A stretch of DNA of 64,000 nucleotides, from assembly GCA_947493535.1 (NCBI GenBank), contig CANLRK010000001.1:496001-560000 (forward strand), given 5' to 3'. A program made the translations under genes and the position numbers. Origin of the DNA: an uncultured Flavobacteriaceae bacterium (lineage in GTDB: Bacteria > Bacteroidota > Bacteroidia > Flavobacteriales > Flavobacteriaceae). Position 1 is the first letter of the stretch. Each line of letters opens with the position of its first letter. Below the pieces are notes generated by a model. That model saw nothing but the letters and a program-made list of their open reading frames with translations, was not told where the DNA came from and searched no databases. This document shows positions 1-9,212 of this stretch, piece by piece.

Positions 1-2756
1 TGAAAAAAACAATTTTGACATTAGTACTGACTTTCGTGAGTGTGCTTTATATGCATGCACAGGAAACAGCAGTTAAAGGTCAAGTAATCGATGCCGATTC
101 TACAGATCCAGTAGCTGGAGTTACTGTAGCAATCAAAGGCTCTGAACTAACACAAACAACGGATGAGTTAGGGAGCTTTAACTTTACGAATAACCTTCCG
201 TTAGGAGAGCAATCTCTTATAATTTCTAAGGAAGGATATTTTACCAAAGTATTTACCATAATAATTGAAGAGGCAGAAGTAGTTGATCTTTCTACAATTA
301 TTTTAAAACATGATTTAGGGGTAACAACCGATTTTACCATTTCATTATCTGAAGATGAATTAGACGAGGATGAAAGTGTAGCATCAAACACTTCAGGGAT
401 TTTACAATCTTCTAGAGATGTTTTTGATAGAGCAGCAGCTTTTGATTTTAGTGGAACATTTTTTAGAGTACGAGGTTTAGATTCAGAAAATGGAACCATG
501 CTACTAAATGGTATTCGTATGAATAAAGCGTTTAATGGTAGACCACAATGGAGCAACTGGGGAGGTATTAATGATGTAATGCGAAACCAAGACTTTGTGC
601 GTGGGTCTAAAGCTAATGAATACGCCTTTGGAGGGGTTGGAGGTACCACTAATATAAACATGCGTGCCTCACAATACAGAAAAGGAGCACGTATTTCTTA
701 TGCATCATCAAATAGAAGTTATACTAACAGAGTTATGGCAACGTACACTACTGGTTTAATGGATAATGGATGGGCTTTAGCTATTACGGCAGGAAGAAGA
801 TGGGCAGAAGAAGGATTTGTTGATGGTACAGTATATGATGCGAATTCAATTTTTGCTTCAGTAGAAAAGAAGATTAATGATAAGCACAGTATAAACTTTA
901 CGTCTATTTATACACCAAACCGAAGAGGTAAATCTGCAGGTGTTACACAAGAGGTGTTTGATTTAAAGGATAACAAATATAACCCGTATTGGGGGTATCA
1001 AAATGGAGAAGTTAGAAATTCTCGTATTAGAGAAATTGAAGAACCGATTTTGATGTTAAACCATTATTGGACGATCTCTGATAAAACTACTTTAAACACA
1101 AATGTAGCATATCAATTTGGACATATTGGGAATAGTCGTTTAGATTTTAACGGAAGTAATCCAGATCCGATGTATTACAGAAAGTTGCCTAGCTATGCTT
1201 TACGTTTTGATACAACTCAAGCTAGTTTGGCTAACGCATATGCCTTACAACAAGAATTTTTAAGTGACGGACAATTAGATTGGAATGCAATGTATCAAGC
1301 CAATATTAACAATCCGGATAATGCATACTATATTTTATATGAAGATAGAAACGATGATAAACAATGGTCGTTTAATACTATTTTGAATACAGAATTAGCT
1401 GAAAATATTACATTAGATGCAGCAGTAAATTATTCAATGTTAAAGTCGCACAACTATGCTAAGGTGTTAGATATGTTAGGTGCAACTTCATATTTAGATA
1501 AAGATTATTTTGACAACTTAGATAATAATGCATTAACTCCAAATAGAGTTGTAACAGAAGGAGACACTTTTAGATATAACTACAATATTGATGCTACAAT
1601 GTACGATGCTTTTACACAAGCACAATTTAAGTACAATAAAGTAGATTTTTATTTAGGAGGACAATATGGTAAAACTGAGTTTCAAAGAGAAGGATTATAT
1701 GAAGATGGTCATTTTGTTGGATCTAATATAACTTCTTTAGGAAAAGGAGAAAAACAAGACTTTACTAAGTTAGGAGGAAAAGCAGGATTAACTTATAAAA
1801 TTTCAGGAAAACACTTGTTAGATTTTAATGGAGCGTATTTACAAGATGCACCAACAATTCGTAATTCTTTTTTGAATTCAAGACAAAACAATTTAATTGT
1901 TCCTGATTTAACTGAAGTAAAGACTACATCGGCAGACGCGAGTTATATTTTCCGTTCATCAATATTTAAATCACGTTTAACAGGGTATTATTCAACAATA
2001 GAAGATGCTACTGAAGTTGCTTTTTTCTATATTGATGGAATTTCTGGAACCTCTGACGCACAATCTTTTGTGCAAGAGGCAACAACAAATGTAGACAAGC
2101 GTAATATGGGAGTAGAGCTTGGGGCTGAAGCACAAGTTACACCAACTATTAAGTTAAAAGGAGCATTATCTTATGGAGAATCTGTTTATACTAATAACCC
2201 AAATGTGTATTTAAGCTCAGATGATTTTATTGATACTGAAGATGATGGTGTGGTTTCTTATGGAGAAGCAAGCTTAAAAGATTATAAAGTAGCAGGAGGA
2301 CCACAACGTGCCGCAAGTATTGGTTTTGAATACAGAGACCCTAAGTATTGGTGGGTAGGTGCAACTGCCAACTTTTTCTCAAATGCTTATTTAGATATAG
2401 CTGCAATAACCAGAACAAAGAACTTTGGGTTAGATCAAGATGGGGCAGATATAGCTGATTATGATCCTGCAATAGCTAAAGAGTTATTAAAACAAGAAGA
2501 GTTTGATAATTATATGTTGGTGAACCTAGTTGGAGGAAAATCATGGAAAGTAGGAGATAAATATATAGGTTTCTTTGCATCTATCAATAATGTGTTTAAT
2601 GAAACCTATAAAACAGGAGGATACGAACAAAGTAGAAGTGGTAACTATACTGAATTATTAGAAGATAATAATAGACCAGGAGGTAGACTATTTGGACCTA
2701 AATATTGGTTTGGTAGAGGTACTACATATTATATGAATGTTTACTTAAGGTTTTAA
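1..2756 (+). CDS. TonB-dependent outer-membrane receptor (5' end one base outside window)
   Basis: Outer-membrane receptor expected to import a large or scarce ligand using TonB energy. The window opens at the TG of an ATG, giving MKKTILTL and a signal peptide ending near MHAQ, so the protein is about 918 residues; the apparent TTG start at base 15 is an internal Leu codon. After the signal peptide comes a carboxypeptidase-regulatory-like beta domain (about residues 25-105), then a plug (FFRVRGLDSENGTMLLNG) and a beta-barrel ending in an aromatic strand with terminal Phe. The DUF5689 lipoprotein follows 72 bp downstream, a pairing often seen in Bacteroidota. Substrate is unknown. Confidence 0.9.
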   Translation, partial: KKTILTLVLTFVSVLYMHAQETAVKGQVIDADSTDPVAGVTVAIKGSELTQTTDELGSFNFTNNLPLGEQSLIISKEGYFTKVFTIIIEEAEVVDLSTIILKHDLGVTTDFTISLSEDELDEDESVASNTSGILQSSRDVFDRAAAFDFSGTFFRVRGLDSENGTMLLNGIRMNKAFNGRPQWSNWGGINDVMRNQDFVRGSKANEYAFGGVGGTTNINMRASQYRKGARISYASSNRSYTNRVMATYTTGLMDNGWALAITAGRRWAEEGFVDGTVYDANSIFASVEKKINDKHSINFTSIYTPNRRGKSAGVTQEVFDLKDNKYNPYWGYQNGEVRNSRIREIEEPILMLNHYWTISDKTTLNTNVAYQFGHIGNSRLDFNGSNPDPMYYRKLPSYALRFDTTQASLANAYALQQEFLSDGQLDWNAMYQANINNPDNAYYILYEDRNDDKQWSFNTILNTELAENITLDAAVNYSMLKSHNYAKVLDMLGATSYLDKDYFDNLDNNALTPNRVVTEGDTFRYNYNIDATMYDAFTQAQFKYNKVDFYLGGQYGKTEFQREGLYEDGHFVGSNITSLGKGEKQDFTKLGGKAGLTYKISGKHLLDFNGAYLQDAPTIRNSFLNSRQNNLIVPDLTEVKTTSADASYIFRSSIFKSRLTGYYSTIEDATEVAFFYIDGISGTSDAQSFVQEATTNVDKRNMGVELGAEAQVTPTIKLKGALSYGESVYTNNPNVYLSSDDFIDTEDDGVVSYGEASLKDYKVAGGPQRAASIGFEYRDPKYWWVGATANFFSNAYLDIAAITRTKNFGLDQDGADIADYDPAIAKELLKQEEFDNYMLVNLVGGKSWKVGDKYIGFFASINNVFNETYKTGGYEQSRSGNYTELLEDNNRPGGRLFGPKYWFGRGTTYYMNVYLRF

Positions 2757-2828
2757 AAAAAATAAAATAAAAGCAATGAACGAGCAAAAGTTTCGTCTCA
2801 TTATATAACAACACTAAAAACAAATACA

Positions 2829-4229
2829 ATGAAAACAAAGAATATATTAAAAATAGCTGCAGCGTTTCTTTTTGTAGGAATGTTTACTGCCTGTGTGCAA
2901 GATGATGATTATGCTACTCCTAACATTATAGGTGAAGAGCCAGATGTTACAGTAACAAATACATTCAAGCAAATAAAAGATATGTATAATAACGATGGGG
3001 AAGTGGTAATATTTCCTGATGGATTGGTAATTTCTGGTTATGTAGTATCTGACGATAGAACAGGTAACTTTTATAAAACATTAATTATTCAAAATGATAT
3101 TGATGGAATTGATGATGATCCAGCAAATCCAAGATTAGGATTTAAAATTACAGTTGACGCTACAGATTTATCTCAACGTTTTAACATTGGAAGAAAAGTT
3201 TATGTTCGTTTAGATGGGTTAGCTATGAACGAGTCTAGAGAAGATAGTGGTGATTTTGAAATAGGAATTTATGATGAGAGTGATTTTAATAACATAGCAA
3301 GAATACCAGAGTATATCTTAAACGGGTATTCATTTGGAGATGTTACTTATGCACCAGCAATACAAAGGTCGTTAGTAACAGAAACAATAACTCCAAAAAT
3401 GATGAACATTTCTGATTTTGATTTTGCAGACGTAAATACAGCTATACAATTAGAAAATATGCAAACTAGCAACGAAGGTGATACCTTTGCAGGGTTGCCG
3501 TCAGATGAGTTTGATGCTGAGCGTATGTTGTTAAATTGTTCAGAAAACACAACAGTTATTTTAGCTACAAGTACTTTCTCTGAATTTAAAGATCAAGGGA
3601 TACCTACAGGAAAAGGAACAGCTAATGTAATTTTAAGTAGAAATTTTGATGGAGATGCATATATTATTAAAGTAAATGAACCAGCAGATTTAGATTTTAC
3701 AGGAAATAGATGCGATCCTTTTTTTGAGGAAAATTTCGAATCATATGGTTTTGGTGACACAATTGACCAAAATGGATGGATTAACTATATGGAGGCAGGA
3801 ACAAAAGATTTTCATGCATACACAGATAGTTATTCTATAGGAACATCTGCAAGAATTGGTTCGTACCAATCTGGTGATGCAAGTACTATTACTTGGATGA
3901 TCTCTCCAGGTATTGATATGGATGCTCAGGCGGGAGAAGTGTTATCATTTCAGACATCTAATAGTTTTTCTGATGGAAGTACATTAGAAGCTTTAATTTC
4001 AACAGATTGGGATGGAACACCTGCAGGAGTAACATCTGCTACATGGACAACGTTACCAGCTACAATTGTTGATGATTCTGAATTTTATCAAAACTGGGTA
4101 AGCTCAGGTGCTATTGATTTATCAGGATACACTGGAACTGCATACATTGCTTTTAAATATGTAGGTAGTGGTGCAAGTGGATTGGATGGAACTTATGAGA
4201 TAGATGAAATTAAAATATTTGCTAACTAG
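2829..4229 (+). CDS. DUF5689 lipoprotein with C-terminal choice-of-anchor J-like domain
   Basis: Surface or periplasmic lipoprotein of 466 residues. The N-terminus is a type II signal peptide with lipobox FTAC (Cys22) followed by acidic residues, as in many exported Bacteroidota lipoproteins. Residues about 45-290 look like DUF5689 (an OB-like fold; motif VISGYVVSDDRTGNFYKTL). Residues about 300-465 look like a choice-of-anchor J jelly-roll (FEENFESYGFGD, ITWMISPGIDMD, YIAFKYVGSG, YEIDEIKI). It lies in the same transcription unit as the TonB receptor and may be its surface-exposed partner. Function inferred from context only. Confidence 0.8.
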   Translation: MKTKNILKIAAAFLFVGMFTACVQDDDYATPNIIGEEPDVTVTNTFKQIKDMYNNDGEVVIFPDGLVISGYVVSDDRTGNFYKTLIIQNDIDGIDDDPANPRLGFKITVDATDLSQRFNIGRKVYVRLDGLAMNESREDSGDFEIGIYDESDFNNIARIPEYILNGYSFGDVTYAPAIQRSLVTETITPKMMNISDFDFADVNTAIQLENMQTSNEGDTFAGLPSDEFDAERMLLNCSENTTVILATSTFSEFKDQGIPTGKGTANVILSRNFDGDAYIIKVNEPADLDFTGNRCDPFFEENFESYGFGDTIDQNGWINYMEAGTKDFHAYTDSYSIGTSARIGSYQSGDASTITWMISPGIDMDAQAGEVLSFQTSNSFSDGSTLEALISTDWDGTPAGVTSATWTTLPATIVDDSEFYQNWVSSGAIDLSGYTGTAYIAFKYVGSGASGLDGTYEIDEIKIFAN

Positions 4230-4246
4230 TTATTAGTAAGTTATAT

Positions 4247-4283
4247 AAAAAAACCTCCTTTTATTTATGAAGGAGGTTTTTTT
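4247..4283. terminator. Bidirectional intrinsic terminator between the DUF5689 gene and dprA
   Basis: A 14-bp perfect stem (A7-CCTCCTT paired with AAGGAGG-T7) around a 9-nt loop. It has T-runs on both strands, so it can end both convergent transcripts. The right arm reaches into the dprA stop codon. Confidence 0.92.
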
Positions 4284-5388
4284 ATGCAATTAATTCAAAT
4301 TGTTTACCTGCGTGTGGGCGTATCAGGCCTTTAAGTTCAAGGTTCAGTAGGCTTGATGAGGTGCTAAAAATTGGTAGCTGACAAGAAAAAGCTATTTCAT
4401 CAAGTCCTACTTTTTCTTTATTTCTTAAAAAGGCTATTATTTTTTCTTCGGTTGAGTTTAAGTCTGTAAAAAGTTGTGTTTGTACTTGTTTTTGCTGTTT
4501 CTGTTTAACTTCCCAGTTTAGATAGTAAATAATATCAGCGGCTGAGCTAATTAACTGAGCTTTTTGTGTTTTTATTAAATTATTTGTACCTACACTATAG
4601 TTGTCTTCAGCACGACCCGGGAGCGCAAAAACTTCTCTGTTATAGGAGTTAGCAATATCAGCAGTTACTAAGCTTCCTCCTTTTTCTGCACTCTCAATAA
4701 CTAAAATAGCTTCAGATAGTCCTGCAATTATTCGGTTCCGTTTTATAAAATTTTCCCTATCAGGATTAGAACTGCTCCAAAATTCGGTAATAAACCCACC
4801 ATTTTCTTCAACTTGGTGCATGTATTTCTTGTGTGCTTTTGGGTATATTTGATTCATACCATGGGCTAAACAAGCAACAGTCTGTAGGTTATTATCAATA
4901 GCAGCTTTATGAGCTGAAATATCTGTTCCATAAGCAAAGCCTGAAACAACTATAGGGTTTAAAACACTAAGCTCTTCAATAATTTTTTCACATATGCGTT
5001 TCCCTTGTGGGCTAATATTTCGCGTGCCAACAATACTGATAATGTGTTGTTGTTTAAGGTTAATGTTTCCTGTATGGAATAGCAATATAGGTCCGTCAAT
5101 GCAGTTTTTTAAGCGTTGAGGATAGTCCTTGTCTTGATAATACCAAACTTGAATATTATTTTGATTAATAAATTTAATTTCATTTTCGGCTTGCTGAAAT
5201 AGATTTGAATTTTGTAGTGATTTAATAACATTTTTTCCAATGCCATTAATGGCTTGTAAATTGTTCTCTTTCTCTTTAAAAACAGCTTCAGCAGAACCAC
5301 AATATTGAATGAGTTTTTTTGCGGTTATATCACCAATATTTGCAGTTTTTTGTAACGCTAACGTGTATAGTAATGATTCGTTATTCAT
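4282..5388 (-). CDS. dprA: DNA-processing protein DprA
   Basis: Single-stranded DNA binding protein that loads RecA during natural transformation. At 368 residues it has the usual three parts. There is an N-terminal helix-hairpin-helix-like segment (IGDITAKKLIQYCG, GIGKNVIKSL), a Rossmann core (VGTRNISPQGKRI, VSGFAYGTDISAHKAA, LAHGMNQIYPKAH, NRIIAGLSEAILVIESAEKGGSLVTADIA split by normal spacing) and a C-terminal winged helix (about 305-365). It stands alone, convergent with the DUF5689 gene. A complete dprA suggests competence or related DNA-processing capacity, but no other com gene is in the window. Confidence 0.95.
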   Translation of the reverse strand: MNNESLLYTLALQKTANIGDITAKKLIQYCGSAEAVFKEKENNLQAINGIGKNVIKSLQNSNLFQQAENEIKFINQNNIQVWYYQDKDYPQRLKNCIDGPILLFHTGNINLKQQHIISIVGTRNISPQGKRICEKIIEELSVLNPIVVSGFAYGTDISAHKAAIDNNLQTVACLAHGMNQIYPKAHKKYMHQVEENGGFITEFWSSSNPDRENFIKRNRIIAGLSEAILVIESAEKGGSLVTADIANSYNREVFALPGRAEDNYSVGTNNLIKTQKAQLISSAADIIYYLNWEVKQKQQKQVQTQLFTDLNSTEEKIIAFLRNKEKVGLDEIAFSCQLPIFSTSSSLLNLELKGLIRPHAGKQFELIA

Positions 5389-5478
5389 TAATTAATTGAT
5401 AATCAACTTAAAGTTACTGAAAAAATAGGATTGTTAATAACTATTGGATAACGATATAGGAACATTTTCAAAAAAATG

Positions 5479-5486
5479 TAAATTTG
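5479..5486 (+). promoter_or_regulatory. Predicted -7 element TAaaTTTG
   Basis: Matches the Bacteroidota sigma-ABfr -7 consensus TAnnTTTG, 21 bp before the ATG of the SPOR-domain gene. No TTG -33 element at the usual distance is evident. Confidence 0.5.
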
Positions 5487-5507
5487 TTTATGTAATTAGT
5501 ATAAGTA

Positions 5508-6461
5508 ATGGTGTTATCAAACTACATAAGTGATTTATTGTATAGGTATGAATGTGTTATAGTTCCTGAATTTGGAGCTTTTTTAACACAAAAGCATACT
5601 GCTACATTAAATGTTGCTTCAAATGTATTTTTGGCACCAAGAAAAACAATATCGTTTAACGAGCAGTTAAAGCATAATGACGGATTGTTAGCCAATCATA
5701 TATGTACAATAGCAGCTATAGAATATGTTGATGCCATTCAGCAAATAGCAGAAGCTGTAGCTGTACTTAAAGGAAAACTAATTACTGGTGAAACCGTGTT
5801 GCTTGAAAACATTGGTCATGTTAGTCTAAGCAACGAAGGGAAGTTACAGTTTTCACCTGTAGAAACTACAAATTATTTAACCAGTTCTTTTGGTTTATCA
5901 AGCACCTATAAAAAACCAGTTTTACGAGAAGAGCTAAAGGAGAAAGTAGTAGTTTTAGAAGAGAGTGCTCCTATAGCCTTTACTCCAGAAACACGTAAAA
6001 AACGTTCGTACTTAAAATATGCAGCTATAGCTGTTGTAGCATTAGGAATATTTGGTATTGGTGGGCAACAATTATACACACAGCAAATGGAAGTGGTTGC
6101 TGAGCATAATGAGCAAGAAACTATTGCTATAGAGAAGGCAGCATATCAAAAAGCTACTTTTTTTGATATCGCACCTATTAAAGTTCCTGAAGTTACTTTT
6201 CAAGTTACTGTAGAAAAAGAAGTAATAGGGAAATATCATATTATAGCAGGCGCTTTTCGTTACGAAGAGAATGCTGATAAAAAAATAAATGAATTAAAAG
6301 CACAAGGGTTTTTCCCTAGAAAAATTGGTAAAAATAGTTATGGGTTACACCAAGTAGCTTATGCAAGTGTTGCTGATAGAAACGAAGCATTACAAACTTT
6401 ACGTAATATAAAGAAAGCTCATAATACTAAGGCTTGGTTGTTGGTAAAAGACATCAATTAA
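5508..6461 (+). CDS. HU-CCDC81 and SPOR domain protein
   Basis: Inner-membrane or envelope protein of 317 residues. Residues about 1-130 resemble the paired bacterial HU-CCDC81 domains (SNYISDLLYRYECVIVPEFG, typical start of the family). A single transmembrane helix follows at about 170-188 (YAAIAVVALGIFGIGG). The C-terminal about 235-312 is a SPOR domain (KYHIIAGAFRYEENADKKI), which binds denuded peptidoglycan glycan strands at division sites. This places the HU-like part in the cytoplasm and SPOR in the periplasm. It could link cell-wall state to a cytoplasmic partner, but the partner is unknown. Divergent from dprA. Confidence 0.85.
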   Translation: MVLSNYISDLLYRYECVIVPEFGAFLTQKHTATLNVASNVFLAPRKTISFNEQLKHNDGLLANHICTIAAIEYVDAIQQIAEAVAVLKGKLITGETVLLENIGHVSLSNEGKLQFSPVETTNYLTSSFGLSSTYKKPVLREELKEKVVVLEESAPIAFTPETRKKRSYLKYAAIAVVALGIFGIGGQQLYTQQMEVVAEHNEQETIAIEKAAYQKATFFDIAPIKVPEVTFQVTVEKEVIGKYHIIAGAFRYEENADKKINELKAQGFFPRKIGKNSYGLHQVAYASVADRNEALQTLRNIKKAHNTKAWLLVKDIN

Positions 6462-6499
6462 TTTTTCGTTAAATAGTAGCACAGTTCTTATTAGCACGT

Positions 6500-6507
6500 T
6501 ACCTTTG
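6500..6507 (+). promoter_or_regulatory. Predicted -7 element TAccTTTG
   Basis: TAnnTTTG match 15 bp before the thioesterase ATG. The leader would be short (about 8-10 nt). No clear -33 TTG. Confidence 0.55.
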
Positions 6508-6521
6508 CAAAAAAATGCAAA

Positions 6522-7034
6522 ATGAAGGCTAAGCACCCTATAGATTCAATTACTACATTAACAGATTTAGTATTACCAGGAGAAACAAACCCCTTAAATA
6601 ATTTATTTGGAGGAGAGTTGCTATCTCGTATGGATAGAGCGGCAAGCATTGCTGCAAGACGCCATAGTCGCCGTATTGTAGTTACCGCATCAGTAAACCA
6701 TGTAGCATTTAATAAAGCAGTACCTTCCGGGAGCGTTGTTACAATAGAAGCCAAGGTATCAAGAGCTTTTACCAGCTCTATGGAAGTTTATATTGATGTT
6801 TGGATTGAAGATAGAGAGTCAGGTTTTAGAACTAAAGCAAATGAAGGGATATACACCTTTGTAGCAGTAGATGAAACAGGAATGCCTGTTAAAGTGCCAG
6901 CTATTGAACCACAAACTGCATTGGAAAAGGAGCGCTTTGAAGGTGCTTTACGAAGAAAGCAGTTGAGTTTGGTTTTGGGAGGACGTATGAAACCTGCTGA
7001 AGCAACCGAATTAAAAGCATTATTTGCTGAATAA
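6522..7034 (+). CDS. Acyl-CoA thioesterase, hotdog fold
   Basis: Hydrolyses acyl-CoA to free acid and CoA in the cytoplasm. At 170 residues it has a single hotdog domain with the YciA/BFIT-type signature: the G-G-x-x-L-x-x-M-D motif (LFGGELLSRMDRAASIAARRHS, shown in part), the VNHVAF strand and an FxxxVxIEAKVSR strand. The tail (residues about 145-170) is Bacteroidota-typical. The ATG at 6522 follows the -7 element closely; an ATG at 6515 is out of frame. Substrate chain length cannot be read. It converges on the S9 peptidase gene. Confidence 0.88.
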   Translation: MKAKHPIDSITTLTDLVLPGETNPLNNLFGGELLSRMDRAASIAARRHSRRIVVTASVNHVAFNKAVPSGSVVTIEAKVSRAFTSSMEVYIDVWIEDRESGFRTKANEGIYTFVAVDETGMPVKVPAIEPQTALEKERFEGALRRKQLSLVLGGRMKPAEATELKALFAE

Positions 7035-7050
7035 TATTATTTTAAAAATA

Positions 7051-7080
7051 AAAAAAGCCACTTAAGAAAGTGGCTTTTTT
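7051..7080. terminator. Bidirectional terminator overlapping the end of the S9 peptidase gene
   Basis: Stem AAAAAAGCCACTT / AAGTGGCTTTTTT with an AAGA loop. The last codons (KKPLS) and stop of the minus-strand peptidase lie inside the hairpin, so coding sequence doubles as terminator. Confidence 0.9.
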
Positions 7081-9203
7081 ACTTTAGATGTTTTATTGTG
7101 CAATAAAATATAGTCTAATACTTTTTCCATGAGTTCTACACGATCTTTACCACGTACATTATGCTCATGCATAGGATAGGTAAAAAAGTCTAACTGAACC
7201 CCTTTATCTACAGCTTCTTTTAATAAACTCATACTGTGTTGAGGTACAACAGTAGGATCAATACTTCCATGAATTAAAAACAATTTCCCTTCAAGGTTTT
7301 CTAGGTAGTTTCCTAAGCGTGATTTTTTGTAACCTTCAGGGTTTTCTTGAGGGGTGTCCATATAACGTTCACCATACATTACTTCATAATATTTCCAATC
7401 GGTTACTGGACCTCCAGCGACACCAGAGGTGAAAATACCAGGGTGTCTTAACATTAATGAACTAGTTAAAAAGCCACCATAACTCCATCCATGTACAGCC
7501 ATTCTATTTGAATTTACGTACGGTAAAGATTTTAAATATTCAACTCCCACAAGCTGATCTTCCATAGCAGCATCACCCAAGTTACGATGTACAATACTTT
7601 CAAAAGCAAAACCTCTATTTGCAGAACCTCTATTGTCAATTGTAAATACGATATAATCATGTGCAGTAGCGAAGGAAGTCATCCATAAAGGAGCACCACC
7701 CATCCATGAATTGGTTACCAATTGTACGTGTGTTCCTCCATATAAATAAACAAGAACAGGGTATTTCTTTTCAGGATTAAAGTTAGCAGGTTTTATAATT
7801 CTACCATATAAGTCGGTACCATCATTAGATTGTAGTGTAACAAATTCGGTACTTCCTATCTGATATTCTTTTAAAGGGTTACTAGCTTTATAAAGCGCTT
7901 TTTTATTACCATTTTTAATATTGATAATGTTAATGTTTTTAGGAGTATTTAAACTGCTAAAGCTATCTATTAAATAGTTGCCTTTTAATTGTGAGTTATG
8001 AGTTCCTGCTGCCGAAGTTAAATATGTAGTTTTACTCGATTTTAAATTTATTTTTAATGTGTGTGTTTCGATTGGATTTTTACCTGTTGCACTAACAATA
8101 ACGTTCTTTCCAGCAGTATCAAAACCTAGTATTGATTTTACAACAAAATCAAATTTTGTAAGTTGTTTTATAAATTTACCCGAGGTAGAATATAAGTAAA
8201 GGTTTTTAAAGCCATCTTTTTCACTTAACCAAATAAATTCGGTAGTGCTATTAGGTAAAAAAACAGCATCGTTTTCAGGCTCTACCCAACGTTCGTTACT
8301 TTCAGAAAATAAGGTGCGTACTTTTTGTCCAGTACTGGCATTATACATATTGTAGTCGTAATGGTTTTGAGCACGATTTACTTCGGCAACCAAAAGGTAC
8401 TTCCCATCAGGTGTCCATGATAGATTTGTTAAATAATGTTCGTCTGAAGTGTCAATGTTTAAATATACAGTTTGCTTATTTTTAAGGTTGTATATTCCAA
8501 TTTTAGCCAATTCACTTTTCTGTCCAGCCATTGGGTATTTTATATTTTTCAAACTGGCAGGATAAGTATTTATGTTTACTAAAGGATATTCGGTAACGTG
8601 TGTTTCATCTTTTTGATAGAATGCTAAATGATCTCCTTTTGGCGACCAAAAAGTTCCTTTAGAAATTCCAAATTCATAACGTGCTATGGCTTGGCCTGCG
8701 ACAATATTTTTGTTTGTAAATGTAGTTACAGCTATTTTTGAATTTTCAGCATTTGCAATGTATAAATTATTATCTAATGTGTAGGCTATGGCATTTGCCT
8801 TATCACTATAATCATTGTTTGTAGCGTTAGTTTCAAAAACTATTTTTTTATTAATAGTATTGTTATGATAGTTAAAATGAATTTGTTCATTATGATGAAC
8901 AAAAACAAAGAGACTACTCGTTGCTTTGGAAATACGAGGAAGTCGCTTTAAGCTTGGTATGGCCTTTTGAAAATCAGTAAGTGCAATGGTTTTTATTACT
9001 GAATTTTGTGTGTTTTTAATTACATAACTATTGTTTTCTGCATACATATAGGTATTAGTTGTTACCCATTTTAACGATGATAGTGATTTTGGGTATAGCC
9101 CTTTGTAATTGCCTAAAACAGCATCGTTAAGTGTTAGTTCCTTTTGTTGTGCATATCCTTGAAACAAGGATAGAATACATAAGATTAAAAGTATTTTTTT
9201 CAT
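7062..9203 (-). CDS. Dipeptidyl-peptidase IV-like S9 family serine peptidase
   Basis: Exported prolyl-type dipeptidyl peptidase of 713 residues. It has a cleavable signal peptide (ends near GYAQ), an N-terminal DPP-IV beta-propeller (about 60-450) and a C-terminal alpha/beta-hydrolase. The catalytic triad is visible: Ser in GWSYGGF, Asp in HGSIDPTV, His in MHEHNV. The length equals typical DPP IV. It would release X-Pro dipeptides from peptides in the periplasm. The gene starts 9 bp after the EnvC-like gene, so it is probably read from the same minus-strand transcript. Confidence 0.93.
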   Translation of the reverse strand: MKKILLILCILSLFQGYAQQKELTLNDAVLGNYKGLYPKSLSSLKWVTTNTYMYAENNSYVIKNTQNSVIKTIALTDFQKAIPSLKRLPRISKATSSLFVFVHHNEQIHFNYHNNTINKKIVFETNATNNDYSDKANAIAYTLDNNLYIANAENSKIAVTTFTNKNIVAGQAIARYEFGISKGTFWSPKGDHLAFYQKDETHVTEYPLVNINTYPASLKNIKYPMAGQKSELAKIGIYNLKNKQTVYLNIDTSDEHYLTNLSWTPDGKYLLVAEVNRAQNHYDYNMYNASTGQKVRTLFSESNERWVEPENDAVFLPNSTTEFIWLSEKDGFKNLYLYSTSGKFIKQLTKFDFVVKSILGFDTAGKNVIVSATGKNPIETHTLKINLKSSKTTYLTSAAGTHNSQLKGNYLIDSFSSLNTPKNINIINIKNGNKKALYKASNPLKEYQIGSTEFVTLQSNDGTDLYGRIIKPANFNPEKKYPVLVYLYGGTHVQLVTNSWMGGAPLWMTSFATAHDYIVFTIDNRGSANRGFAFESIVHRNLGDAAMEDQLVGVEYLKSLPYVNSNRMAVHGWSYGGFLTSSLMLRHPGIFTSGVAGGPVTDWKYYEVMYGERYMDTPQENPEGYKKSRLGNYLENLEGKLFLIHGSIDPTVVPQHSMSLLKEAVDKGVQLDFFTYPMHEHNVRGKDRVELMEKVLDYILLHNKTSKVKKPLS

Positions 9204-9212
9204 GGTAATAAA

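Noticed and set aside
15-17. TTG at base 15 as start of the first gene
   Set aside because: It is Leu6 of MKKTIL; the real ATG begins one base before the window and gives a proper signal peptide.
80-661. Minus-strand open frame opposite the first TonB receptor
   Set aside because: Shadow of the receptor; no signal or family pattern, and codon use is that of an antisense frame.
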